Shown: one piece after another, positions 27,261-36,278 of the stretch | Layout: each line of letters opens with the position of its first letter | Numbering within the stretch: the stretch's first letter is position 1 | Assembly: GCA_012034595.1 (NCBI GenBank) | Contig: JAAUPE010000008.1 | Coordinates: forward strand, 1 to 64,000 | Direction of reading: 5' to 3' | DNA from: Calothrix sp. CSU_2_0 | Lineage (GTDB): Bacteria > Cyanobacteriota > Cyanobacteriia > Cyanobacteriales > Nostocaceae | Length of the DNA stretch: 64,000 nucleotides | Program-made: the position numbers and the translations under genes | The notes under the pieces: generated by a model | Told to the model about the DNA's origin: nothing | The model's database searches: none | Seen by the model: the letters and a program-made list of their open reading frames with translations, nothing else

Positions 27261-27633
27261 TTGATTTATATTTTAATATTATCTTATTCTCTGTGCCTCC
27301 GCGTCTCTGCGTGAGGTAACTTCATACTTTGAATCAGCAGCGTCAAATTACTACGTTAAGGCAGAAGGAATAAGGCTTATTAATAGTTAGCTGATTTACG
27401 CCGACCTGTACTAGTCATAATTGTGCTAAATATGACTCAGGATGGAAGTGCGATCGCTCGTTCGAGATACCAAATAAAATATTTGATACCAAAATTGGAT
27501 TGATTTACATACATTATTACTCAAATTATCTATAATTCCCAAACGGATTTTCAAAAACTAATTTGAATTTACATATTCGGCAATTATTATATAATTGAGG
27601 GTTAAGTTTTTAATTTGAATAAGGAAAAATATC
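27261..27633. other. Spacer, no gene seen
   Basis: About 370 bases. It contains the phrase CTCTGTGCCTCCGCGTCTCT, a sequence scattered widely in Nostocales, one HIP1 site and a short imperfect dyad around ATACCAAATA...TATTTGATACC. No response-regulator gene is present. Confidence 0.5.
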
Positions 27634-28476
27634 ATGAAGGTCGCAATACTGGGAAAAGGTGGAAGCGGAAAAAGCACAATTAGTTGGCTCTTATCCCAAT
27701 ATTTGAGCCAAGTCAAAAATATTAAAACCTTGGCGATCGATGCAGACCATAATATGGACTTGTCTACTTGTTTGGGGGTAAATCCCTACGAAGTTAAACA
27801 TTTCAAAGACTTTAATGATGAGTTCAGACAGTTGGCAAATATGCCCAAGGTGGGAATGTGGAGGGAGTATTTTAAATCTAGCCCTGTTTATTTTACCTAT
27901 CCGCAAATCGAACAAACGGAAATAGTTGGCAAATACTTGACCTCGGTTAATCCCAATTTGGATTTAATTGTGTTGGGACTTGGTGACGAAGAAATCATGA
28001 ACAGTTACAAGTGTTCCCACGCTTTATCGGCTCCTGTCAAGCATATGCTACCAACCCTTAACATGGAGAATGGCTCGTGGTTAGTACTGGATTCTGTTGC
28101 TGGCTCTGACATGGTAAATTACGGTTTATACTTTGCCTTCGACTGTGTTATTGCGGTCGTTGAAGGAAATGTCAACAGTATAAAAGTAGCCAATCAGCTT
28201 CATAATCTGATAAATAAACAGGGAATGAAGCTCAATTTTATTCTGAATAAATATAATAGAGAAAATAATTTTATTCCAGAATTTGAACAAGAATTTCAAG
28301 ATGCTATTTTGGGTAAAATAAACACAGATTTAGCTTTGACTAATTACGACTTTTCTTCGGTAGATAAAGTAAATTTGCGTAATTTAGAAACTATATTCAC
28401 TAATATTAAAACATTTCCTCCAATACAAGATCCATATCAAAAACTTAAGGTATTTGAGGAAGGTAAAGTATTATAA
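27634..28476 (+). CDS. CooC-like P-loop ATPase (MinD/ParA superfamily)
   Basis: 280 residues. The deviant Walker A motif GKGGSGKSTISWL at the N-terminus, then TLAIDADHNMDLSTCLG (Walker A'-like) and WLVLDSVAGSDMVN identify a SIMIBI ATPase related to CooC and MinD. CooC-type proteins help insert metal into enzymes or act as small assembly ATPases. No CO-dehydrogenase or other obvious client gene is nearby. RBS AAGGA lies upstream of ATG 27634. A single-gene unit; the metabolic role is unknown. Confidence 0.7.
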   Translation: MKVAILGKGGSGKSTISWLLSQYLSQVKNIKTLAIDADHNMDLSTCLGVNPYEVKHFKDFNDEFRQLANMPKVGMWREYFKSSPVYFTYPQIEQTEIVGKYLTSVNPNLDLIVLGLGDEEIMNSYKCSHALSAPVKHMLPTLNMENGSWLVLDSVAGSDMVNYGLYFAFDCVIAVVEGNVNSIKVANQLHNLINKQGMKLNFILNKYNRENNFIPEFEQEFQDAILGKINTDLALTNYDFSSVDKVNLRNLETIFTNIKTFPPIQDPYQKLKVFEEGKVL

Positions 28477-28509
28477 TTAGGTTAAAGTTACAACTTGAAA
28501 TTTAAAGAT

Positions 28510-28757
28510 TTTGTCGAGAATACCAAGCACGAATCAAAAGACTAAGTACGCGATCGCAATTCGCTGATGTTTACCACGAACTGCATACACAATTAATGAC
28601 GATTGGTGGCTACACCGATTTGTTACTCGAAGGAGTGACGGAAATTCCGTCAGAAAGTAGTCCCCTGTTGCGGACAATGCGTCACGAAATAAATCGCACC
28701 AATCGACTGGTCAGGGATTTAATTATTATTAGCCCGTTGCTAGATGTTAGTTTTTAA
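28510..28757 (+). pseudogene. Histidine-kinase dimerisation-domain remnant
   Basis: An open frame without a start reads SQFADVYHELHTQLMTIGGY then TDLLLEGVTEIP, and later LRTMRHEINRTNRLVRDL before TAA 28757. This is a HisKA domain (the VSHELRTPL phrase has become VYHELHTQL, keeping the His) from a membrane kinase. Everything upstream and the ATPase downstream are missing. It is decayed rather than merely frameshifted, because the conserved Arg and Pro after the His are substituted. Confidence 0.55.
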
Positions 28758-29015
28758 AAAATAATTTTGCGATCGCACTTAATTCATCCAAATGATTTTA
28801 TCCACATAATTTGTTTGCGGATATTATTTGTTCGCAGATGTTGTCGGGGGTTCGCATCGCTACAGCCCCACCAGATATCAAGATATCAGGTTTTTCGATG
28901 TTTTCACTACACCAAAGATGATATTTGTCTAGATTTGATCGAATATTTTACAGGTGAAGCGCGAAGCTCGCCATAGTTTGGTGACTTTTGTAAATTATCG
29001 ATTATAAAACAATAT
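28758..29015. other. Spacer, no gene seen
   Basis: The track ORF 28767-28976 has no recognisable content. One HIP1 site is present. Confidence 0.5.
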
Positions 29016-29052
29016 AAAAACTTCCGGTTTCTCTACGAAATCGGAAGTTTTT
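29016..29052. terminator. Strong bidirectional-looking terminator
   Basis: AAAAACTTCCGGTTTC / GAAATCGGAAGTTTTT, 16-base arms with one G-U pair and a 5-base loop. It has A5 on one side and T5 on the other, so it can work on both strands. It lies about 80 bases past the Hsp20 stop on the minus strand. Confidence 0.8.
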
Positions 29053-29129
29053 GGCTCTTGCTGAATATTGTGATTGAAGCTAATTATAATATTCCCAACT
29101 TTCCATCAAAATCAGGAATATAAAATTAA

Positions 29130-29582
29130 TTAACCAATCTGCTCATCGAGATTAACTTTGACTACTTTGTTTTTCTCTTCCGAAGTTTTTGGCAATGTCA
29201 AATTCAAAATACCATCTTTGTATTCTGCCTTAACCTCAGTATTTTGAATGCGGGTAGATAGAGGGATTACACGCTGAAAATTACCGTAATGAAATTCGGT
29301 TTTAGTCACCCCATTTTCATTAGTTGTAGTTTCCTGCTTGCGTTCACCACTAATATAAACCGCATTTTCTGTAACTTTAATATCCAAGTCTTTTTTGTCG
29401 ATTCCTGGCAATTCAAGTTTGAGGTTAATTGCTTCCTGGGTTTCGGCAAGTTCGACTGCGGGTACTTTGGTAAAACTACCTTCAAATAAGTTTGATGGAG
29501 TTAGTGCATCATCAAATAAACGGTTGAGTTGATGTTGCATTGCATTCATTTCCTGCCAAGGGTTCCAACGGACTAATTTCAT
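29130..29582 (-). CDS. Hsp20 / alpha-crystallin small heat-shock protein
   Basis: 150 residues. The N-terminus is VRWNPWQEMNAMQHQLNRLF, typical of cyanobacterial class-A small heat-shock proteins. The alpha-crystallin domain follows (about 45-140): INLKLELPGIDKKDLDIKV, VYISGERKQE and the conserved AEYKDGILNLTLPK. The C-terminal tail is short with a VVKVNL ending. It is an ATP-independent holdase that also stabilises thylakoid membranes in relatives. It is monocistronic, ending at a strong hairpin. I see no clear heat-shock operator in its leader. Confidence 0.9.
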   Translation of the reverse strand: MKLVRWNPWQEMNAMQHQLNRLFDDALTPSNLFEGSFTKVPAVELAETQEAINLKLELPGIDKKDLDIKVTENAVYISGERKQETTTNENGVTKTEFHYGNFQRVIPLSTRIQNTEVKAEYKDGILNLTLPKTSEEKNKVVKVNLDEQIG

Positions 29583-29830
29583 AGTTTGATTTCCTGATAA
29601 CTTATTTAGATATTTATTCTGTTGCGGTATTTCATTTACCGCTCACACTTTTATAGTAATTAAATGCTAAATATCTGAAATACGGTTTTCACAACTTTTT
29701 TTTTTGAAAATAGCCGACCAGTAAAAATTACTAGATAAGTGATATAAACTACATATAAACCGTACCAATATTAATTCGGTTAATACTATCTGCGATAAGT
29801 TTTATTTTTTCTTTACCCAGTAAAAATAAA

Positions 29831-29858
29831 AAAGGATTGAACTCAAGTTCAATCCTTT
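29831..29858 (-). terminator. Terminator of the PEP-CTERM gene
   Basis: Perfect 13-base arms AAAGGATTGAACT / AGTTCAATCCTTT, followed on the minus strand by TTTATTTTTA. It sits 90 bases past the stop of the PEP-CTERM gene and fits a factor-independent terminator. Confidence 0.75.
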
Positions 29859-29947
29859 CACTTATAATGGTTATGTATGACAAATAGATAAGAATGCGGT
29901 TGAGAAAGTTAATTGAGGAGAGTAATCAATCTCCCACTATCTCCCAA

Positions 29948-30713
29948 TTATGCGGTTTTTTGCTTCTTACGATTGCGGAGTAACATTCCACCAACACTAG
30001 CTAAACCTAAGACAACACCAGGTTCGGGAACGCTTGCAGTGTATGCACCTTGACCGATGCGGAATGTGTGGTTATCGGTTTCAAAACCACCACCACCAAC
30101 TTGAGAAAGTACGATTTTATCAAAGTTGTCGTTTTCACTTTCTGAGAATATCTCGAAGAAAGCATTCTTCTGACCACCATGTTGGGTTGCTGAAACAGTT
30201 GCGAGAGAATTCATCATCTCATAGGTTAACTTTTTGATTGAAGTACCACTTTTGAAGAATTCAATAGTATTACCACCACTCAAAGCGCCTGCATCAAATC
30301 CGAAGTAATTAAATACTTTACCACCTAAAGCCTCAACGATGGTATTACTATCTGAGAAAACTGCCAAGTATTTTGATATATTAACCTCAGCATTTACACC
30401 AGCAGGTGCCCATTTGTCAGAGATAATACCAGTTTTCTGATTTACAGTGGTTGAAGGAGCGCCATTTGAAAATGAATATTGTACTTTGCTGTTTCCTGGA
30501 GTTATACCATCATTGAAATCGAAGGTTTGATAGTTTGAATTGTTAATACCTGTAGAGAAAGCACCTTCATTTTTGACGTTTGCATCGCGGTAAGTACCAG
30601 AACTATAGGTCATACCTAAAGCATGTGCAGAACCAGCATAACTTACGGATGCGATCGCAGTAGCGGCAGTAGATAGAAGAGCGATTGAAAGAGCTTTTTT
30701 TTGCTAATAACAT
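29948..30713 (-). pseudogene. PEP-CTERM exported protein, frameshifted in signal peptide
   Basis: The C-terminus is a textbook PEP-CTERM sorting tail: VPEPGVVLGLASVGGMLL then RNRKK, which directs processing by an exosortase at the cell envelope. From ATG 30713 the sequence should read MLLAKKALSIALLS-type signal peptide, then TAATAIASVSYAG and AHALGMTYSS, joining the track ORF at its first codon. But the A-run has eight bases where seven keep the frame. The body (about 190 residues) is Gly/Ser/Asn-rich with beta-strand character; function unknown. The one-base homopolymer change suggests a sequencing error; phase variation is a less likely reading. Confidence 0.7.
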
Positions 30714-31106
30714 TTTAAAAATCCTTTGCTTCTCGTTTGATGTTTTTGTTTTGATAAGCCCATTGTGCTTTGTGCTTCTAAATTTCAACACCAGAACGAT
30801 TGCTGATTTTTACATTTTCTTTTTCTTGGAGATAAATGTGATTTATTTGACTGTATTTATCGAGGAATCTAGAAATGTTACTGATATTCTGCTTTGTTAT
30901 CTCTATTGTTTTGTGTAGAAACTGTAAAGCGATCGGTGCTAAATTGTAAACAAACTTTATCTATGAAGGATACTAATTTGTAATTCATCGATAATTTATA
31001 TTTTTAGGCTTCTAAATAAAGAACAGCCAACCTTAACAATAATTTACGCAGTGTTCAAACAAGAAAAACAAGAAAATTTCCAATACCCAATGACCATTAA
31101 TCACCC

Positions 31107-31727
31107 ATGACCAATAAACAATTCGCTCCAGCAACCCAACGTAACCGCGAAGCAATATTAGAAGTGCTTTTGCAAGTACTGCCAGTGAGGGGGACTATTT
31201 TAGAAATTGCCAGTGGAAGCGGAGAACATGCAACATACTTTGCACCAAACTTAAAACCACGCAAATGGCTACCTTCAGATACAAGCGCGATCGCACGGGA
31301 TAGTATTGTCGCATGGTCGCAGGAATTCCCATCTGCAAATCTTTATCCCCCGATTGAACTGGATGCGAGTTTGCCTGTGTGGAGTGTGGAATCAATGGAT
31401 TTACAAGACTTAGAGATTTGTGCGATCGCGAATATTAATATGATTCATATTTCCCCCTGGAAAGCTTGTTTGGGATTAATGGCAGGTGCGGGGAAAATTT
31501 TGCCTTGTGGGGGTATTCTATATATGTATGGTCCCTATAAGTTGGATGGTAAGCATACTGCACCCAGTAATGCAGCATTTGATGCGTCATTGCAAATGCA
31601 AAATCCTGAGTGGGGAGTACGGGATTTGGATGATGTCATTGCAGCAGCTAAAGCCCAAAAATTAACTTTACTCAAGACTGTGGAAATGCCTGCTAATAAT
31701 TTATCGGTGGTATTTCAACGAGATTAA
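31107..31727 (+). CDS. DUF938 family SAM-dependent methyltransferase
   Basis: 206 residues starting MTNKQFAPATQRNREAI. Family hallmarks are ILEIASGSGEHATYFAP (SAM site) and PSDTSAIARDSI, then IHISPWKACLGLMAGAGKIL and YMYGPYKLDGKH near the C-terminal third. DUF938 proteins are small cytosolic methyltransferase-fold proteins of unknown substrate, widespread in bacteria. It is convergent with the deacetylase gene: its stop touches the stop of that gene (31727 / 31728). Confidence 0.85.
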   Translation: MTNKQFAPATQRNREAILEVLLQVLPVRGTILEIASGSGEHATYFAPNLKPRKWLPSDTSAIARDSIVAWSQEFPSANLYPPIELDASLPVWSVESMDLQDLEICAIANINMIHISPWKACLGLMAGAGKILPCGGILYMYGPYKLDGKHTAPSNAAFDASLQMQNPEWGVRDLDDVIAAAKAQKLTLLKTVEMPANNLSVVFQRD

Positions 31728-32399
31728 TCACCTGTTTTCCCAAAAACTATCAATTGTGACAAATTTATAGCCTTGGGCTAATAATTGCGGTATCAAAGCT
31801 TCTGCTGTGGTAGCTACATCTTGTCCACCAAAATAACCATCGTGTAGTACTATGATTGAGCCATTTTGAACTCGCTCTAATACTCGCTTGACTACGATAT
31901 TTATGCTTGGTCTAACCCAATCTTCTGGGACAACGCTCCACATTACCGGACGATAATTCCATTGTTTCAGTAATTTTAATGTGTTGGGGGTAAAAAAGCC
32001 ATTTGGTGGACGAACATCGCGGATTTTTTCGGATGCGATATTGCAGGTTTGAGAAATGGTGATTTGAGTTTTTTCTAGGCTATTCCGCAATTCTTGTTGA
32101 GTAAGCAAGGGAAAATTATGATGTTCGTAACCATGTAATCCAATCCAGTGGTTGCGGCTATATACCATTTTAGCGGCTTCGGGGGCGCGGTTGACACATA
32201 CACCCAGCCAAAAGAAGCTCGCAGGAATTTGGTAACGGTCTAAAACTGCGAGTAATTGGGGTGTATATTCTCTATGGGGACCATCATCAAAGGTAAGGGC
32301 AATATTTTGAGAATTGGGATTTCCTGTCCACAGACAATTAGGAAAGCTTGGTTTGAGAATTTTATAGATTAATGGGTATAAGGGGGCAAATTGCATCAT
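31728..32399 (-). CDS. Polysaccharide deacetylase (NodB homology)
   Basis: 223 residues. The NodB motifs are in order: MT1 ALTFDDGPHREY (metal Asp), MT2 HGYEHHNFPLL (two His, with slight family variation), MT3 RPPNGFFTPN, MT4 near MWSVVPEDW and MT5 IVLHDGYFGG. These enzymes remove acetyl groups from chitin, peptidoglycan or exopolysaccharide sugars using a divalent metal. There is no cleavable signal peptide, only a mildly hydrophobic start, so the location is uncertain. It converges with the DUF938 gene. Confidence 0.88.
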   Translation of the reverse strand: MMQFAPLYPLIYKILKPSFPNCLWTGNPNSQNIALTFDDGPHREYTPQLLAVLDRYQIPASFFWLGVCVNRAPEAAKMVYSRNHWIGLHGYEHHNFPLLTQQELRNSLEKTQITISQTCNIASEKIRDVRPPNGFFTPNTLKLLKQWNYRPVMWSVVPEDWVRPSINIVVKRVLERVQNGSIIVLHDGYFGGQDVATTAEALIPQLLAQGYKFVTIDSFWENR

Positions 32400-32597
32400 T
32401 AATTCTTTTTTTTGATAAATAAAATTAGGGCAAACAACCCTCCGGATGCGTCAATTTAGGAATGAGAATTTAATAACTTACATGTATTTGTGGTACTAAT
32501 ATTCTAAGTGCAGGCAGGATGCCTGCTCCACAAGAAAAATTGCACTTTATTTAATCCACATTCCTTACAGTTTGCCCCTACGGTATTTAAAACACGT

Positions 32598-34451
32598 CTA
32601 TTGTAACGGTAATGTCACCACACAAGCCGTTCCTACACCAACTTCACTGGTAATGTTGATAGTTCCTTGATGCAAGTCTACACATTTTTTGACGACAACT
32701 AATCCTAATCCCGTACCGGAAATACTGCGGACATTTTTACCACGATGAAATGGTTCAAAAAGTTGCTTTTGAGTGGTAGGAGGAATACCAATACCCCAAT
32801 CTTGAACTTGGAGTATAACTTTATCGGGTTCAAATTCTAGCGCTAAATGCACATTTCCCCCGTCAGGAGAATATTTAATTGCATTGGAGAGCAAATTAGC
32901 AAGAATTGAGCGTAGTAACCTTTCATCTACCCATCCAGGAACAGCTTTACCTTGACGAGTAAAAGTAAGTTTGTGTATTTCTCCTGCACTCAGTCGTAGT
33001 TCTTCAATAAAAGAACCACAAAAAGATTCTAAATCTAACTGCTTGGGATTAAATTCTAATTTTCCAGCTTCGGCTCGATTAATAGTTAAAATATCGTCCA
33101 ACATTTGTACCATATTTTTTACAGAACCCTGAATTCTCTGCAAATTCCTCAGTCGCTTAGAAGAGTTATCCCACTCATCCCGACAGTCTTCTAATAACTG
33201 CGCTGCTGCTAAAGCTGTACTCAAGGGGGTACGAAACTCGTGGGAAGCCATTGAGAAGAAGCGTGTTTTGAGGGCACTAAGTTCTTTTTCTCGCTCTAGT
33301 GCTAGCCGAATTTCGTCTAGTCGCTTGCGTTCTGTAATATCTGCAATCACAGCCACTAATCCATTGATATTATTCTCAGTATCGGATAATGGAGCGGCGG
33401 AAAAAATAATATTTATAGGAGTACCATCTTTTTTATGGCGCTGCAATTCGACTCTGCTGTAGGTCGTACCCTGTAATATACTTTGTTGGAGGGTATTATA
33501 TTCTTCCATCTGGTCGTCTAAAAAAATTGGGCTGGGAGAGTCTATCACCTCCGCTTCTGTCCAACCGAACATCCGTTCCGCAGCTGGGTTCCAAATTTTG
33601 ACATTACCTGCTAAATCTAGGGTAAAAATAGCGCGAGGTGAAGCTGTTATCAAAGCTTGTAGTGCTGCTTCTGTGCGTTGACGTTCGGCAATTTCTGCCC
33701 TGAGAAAAGTATTTGCTTGTGCTAATTCTTGAGTACGCTGTTGAACGCGAAGTTCCAGTTCCGCATTAAATATTTGTAATTGTTTATAAAGTTCTGACTG
33801 TTGAATTGCGATCGCAACTTGGGTTGCTAGTTGCTTCATTAATTCAACTTCCCAGGATTCCCAGTTACGAGGATGACTGCACTGATGGGCAATCAATAAT
33901 CCCCATAAATAAGGAGTTTGCCGATCGACTTCGCGATTTTCTTGTAAAATTGGTACTACTAATTTTGCCTTAACACCAAACTGTTTTAAAAAATCTGCCA
34001 AGCATGGCTCTACATCTGCCTGTTCAACATTGGTAATGGCACGGGTTTTCCCCAATGAGTATGCTTGATGAAATTCTTCAGGAAATACTTCTTCGGGAAA
34101 CGTGTCTCCCAAAATTTTTGTGTACTCAGGTAAGACTGTTTCTGTAATTGCACTTCCTGTTCCATCCTCCCAAATCTGATAAATCAACACCCGATCTGCT
34201 TGGAGAAAATCCTGTACCCCGGCAACTGTAGTCGCTAGAACCTCCTCTAAATCCAAAGATTTGCGGATATGTTGAGCAATTTTGTTTACTAATCTTTCTC
34301 GTTCGGTTTGCTGTCGTAGTATTCCTTCTGCTTGTTGTCGTTTAGTTACTTCCTGGCAGAGAAGATAGTAAACTACTGCCAAGGCAATAATTATTGAACA
34401 TACAAAGATGGGGGCAAGATTGAGAGTGCTAATTGTATCGATGTTTAGCAT
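32598..34451 (-). CDS. CcaS-type green/red cyanobacteriochrome histidine kinase, single PAS
   Basis: 617 residues from ATG 34451 (the track starts at TTG 34484). Order: one N-terminal membrane helix, a cyanobacteriochrome GAF domain (ADRVLIYQIWEDGTGSAITE and PCLADFLKQFGVKAKLVVPI, with the bilin-binding Cys followed by Leu), a coiled coil, one PAS domain (ASPRAIFTLDLAGNVKIWNP), then HisKA (FSMASHEFRTPLSTALAAAQ) and ATPase (GTGLGLVVVKKCVDLH). I recognise close similarity to CcaS of Synechocystis in both GAF and kinase parts, but that protein has two PAS domains and this has one. It is downstream of cpeC-linker-cpeR and near ccaR. Confidence 0.85.
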   Translation of the reverse strand: MLNIDTISTLNLAPIFVCSIIIALAVVYYLLCQEVTKRQQAEGILRQQTERERLVNKIAQHIRKSLDLEEVLATTVAGVQDFLQADRVLIYQIWEDGTGSAITETVLPEYTKILGDTFPEEVFPEEFHQAYSLGKTRAITNVEQADVEPCLADFLKQFGVKAKLVVPILQENREVDRQTPYLWGLLIAHQCSHPRNWESWEVELMKQLATQVAIAIQQSELYKQLQIFNAELELRVQQRTQELAQANTFLRAEIAERQRTEAALQALITASPRAIFTLDLAGNVKIWNPAAERMFGWTEAEVIDSPSPIFLDDQMEEYNTLQQSILQGTTYSRVELQRHKKDGTPINIIFSAAPLSDTENNINGLVAVIADITERKRLDEIRLALEREKELSALKTRFFSMASHEFRTPLSTALAAAQLLEDCRDEWDNSSKRLRNLQRIQGSVKNMVQMLDDILTINRAEAGKLEFNPKQLDLESFCGSFIEELRLSAGEIHKLTFTRQGKAVPGWVDERLLRSILANLLSNAIKYSPDGGNVHLALEFEPDKVILQVQDWGIGIPPTTQKQLFEPFHRGKNVRSISGTGLGLVVVKKCVDLHQGTINITSEVGVGTACVVTLPLQ

Positions 34452-34567
34452 GTTGGCGATACCTGCTACATAAAATCTAGACAAGTCTAGACATTACTCA
34501 ACGTTTCAATAGCATACTAGAAGATACCTCCAAGAGCGAACGAAGAAGGCGCTTTTTTGGTGAATTA

Positions 34568-34936
34568 TTAGCAACGTTTATCAAACCGAGTGTATAAACC
34601 GCCATATTTAAACCAGTATTGCTTCACTTTGTTGCAAGGTGTATGCAAACTTGCTTTGCCACGATAAAGAAAAACTTGACGATGATCGCCCATCCAAATC
34701 TTATCAATTGTTTCTACGGAAATAAGACTTCCCCCCAAAGCGACAATACAAGCGGTAAATCTCTCAACGCAAGAATAATCTATGGTTTCAAATATAAAAA
34801 AGTTACCCTCACAAATTAAATGACGACTTCTGATCCAACATTTGAGTTTTTTCTCCGCTTCTGGTGGCAACATTTTGTGCTGCGAATAATTTGAATTTAA
34901 TATTTTCGATGATTCTGTTTCAGATAATGTGAGCAT
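34568..34936 (-). CDS. CpeR-like phycoerythrin gene activator
   Basis: About 122 residues from ATG 34936 (a TTG two codons earlier is the track start; an internal ATG at 34873 would give about 101 residues, closer to what I remember for CpeR). The core LPPEAEKKLKCWIRSRHLIC and EGNFFIFETIDY matches my recollection of CpeR, the small activator needed for phycoerythrin (cpeBA) expression in chromatically acclimating cyanobacteria. Its place in an operon behind cpeC and a rod linker is the same as in Nostoc punctiforme, where cpeC-cpcG2-cpeR1 is CcaR-controlled. No DNA-binding motif is obvious. Confidence 0.7.
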   Translation of the reverse strand: MLTLSETESSKILNSNYSQHKMLPPEAEKKLKCWIRSRHLICEGNFFIFETIDYSCVERFTACIVALGGSLISVETIDKIWMGDHRQVFLYRGKASLHTPCNKVKQYWFKYGGLYTRFDKRC

Positions 34937-35122
34937 TGTCAAGAGATTGATTAAAAACCGTCTTATACCAATTATTTGTGAATTTTGCTGCTAGTAGGTG
35001 CGGAGTGACTTCCCAAGAAAGCCTCGCTCCACTTGTCTGGTGGAGTTCTTCAAAGAACTATGATGCAATCCAAGTCTTTGTGTGACGCGATCGCAACAAA
35101 GACTTAGATTTGCTACTTGGTT

Positions 35123-35878
35123 TTAAACAATTTCCGTGATGCTAATTATTTTGCCGGAAGTACGATGAATCCGTTGAATTTGCGGGGTCATATTGTCACC
35201 AGCAACGGTATATGTAGTAGTGGCGAGACGATTTGAACCACCAAATTTGGAACCCTGAACCACAATCTTGAACATTTTTTTGTTTGCTTCACCGGAACCC
35301 CCTAAATTAAAGGATGCGGGTGTAACTTTATTCGCACTATTAGTTGCGACTGCATAAACAAGCTGGGAAGCTTTGACAGCACTACTTACCTGTGCCGCTC
35401 CGCGATCGAGACTAAACATGCGGTTATAACCAACTTGCTTTTGCCCTACCTGGGTGCTGTTTCCGCGATAGTAGGGGACAATGTTTTCTCCAAATGCTTT
35501 TTGATATTCCTCACTGTCAAGATAAGAATCAATTTCAGCTTCGTAACCAAATTCGATACAGCGACGGATATGTTCGGAAATTTCCTCTTGACTTTGGGGA
35601 GCGCGACCTAATAAATGCTTGAAATTTAATTCAATAAAGCGATAGGGAGCGCATTTCTCAAAATAGCGACTGCGATAGAAGCTTGATTTTGCGACTTCCC
35701 GAACAAAATCCCGCACAGTGATTGTGCGATCGCATAATCTTGATTCAGCACTTATTAAGCGTTCACTATCCATGACATGGGGATTACCTAAAACCTGTTT
35801 GTAAACTCCGCGAATTACTGACTGGATATCATCTGTAGGACTTGTTGCCCAGAGTTCATATGTATAAGTTGTTGCCAT
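35123..35878 (-). CDS. Phycobilisome rod linker with CpcD domain (CpeD/CpeE-like)
   Basis: 251 residues. The PBS-linker domain (about 15-145) contains VYKQVLGNPHVMDSERL, RDFVREVAKSSFYRSRYF and IELNFKHLLGRAP. A C-terminal CpcD-like domain (about 200-250) reads MFKIVVQGSKFGG and ends in GKIISITEIV. Such proteins join phycoerythrin or phycocyanin hexamers in the rods on the thylakoid surface. RBS GGGGA precedes ATG 35878. In Nostoc punctiforme the gene at this place is cpcG2; this one has a CpcD domain and so is a rod linker instead. I cannot separate CpeD from CpeE by memory. Confidence 0.82.
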   Translation of the reverse strand: MATTYTYELWATSPTDDIQSVIRGVYKQVLGNPHVMDSERLISAESRLCDRTITVRDFVREVAKSSFYRSRYFEKCAPYRFIELNFKHLLGRAPQSQEEISEHIRRCIEFGYEAEIDSYLDSEEYQKAFGENIVPYYRGNSTQVGQKQVGYNRMFSLDRGAAQVSSAVKASQLVYAVATNSANKVTPASFNLGGSGEANKKMFKIVVQGSKFGGSNRLATTTYTVAGDNMTPQIQRIHRTSGKIISITEIV

Positions 35879-36278
35879 TTGATTCCCCTAAGTTGTAGAT
35901 TTTATATTTTTGAACCACTGTCGTAGAGAAAGGAATTACATCTCCAATTAATTACTCACAATTAATCACACAGCAAAGACTTTCCTCAGTTATCGTCGAG
36001 TGATATGGTTTTGGGCTGAATCTAAATCAATCCCAAAAATTGCTTCAGTTTTTCTTACTTAAGAAAGTCAGAGTTCCAAAGGCAGGAGGAGGAAAATAGA
36101 TTTTTTGCAATTTGCTACAGGGTTAAAAAAATCCCGTCTATTGCTTTCTAAATTTATTTATGTTTTCCTTGTCCTCTCTGCCATCGGTGTTATCCATGCA
36201 CGCGCAGCTTTGGCTATTTTTCCCAACAAGTAAGTAAAATTGTTGTTAACTAAGTTGTTAACTAAAGATTACGAAACA
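35879..36278. other. Operon spacer with 12-base tandem repeat
   Basis: About 400 bases between the two linker genes. It contains GTTGTTAACTAA twice in tandem (36243-36266) right after the cpeC stop. No gene is seen. A partial terminator or processing site is plausible, but the hairpin is not obvious. Confidence 0.4.

Noticed and set aside
28767-28976. 69-aa ORF
   Set aside because: No family, no ribosome-binding site, spans a HIP1 site; treated as noise.
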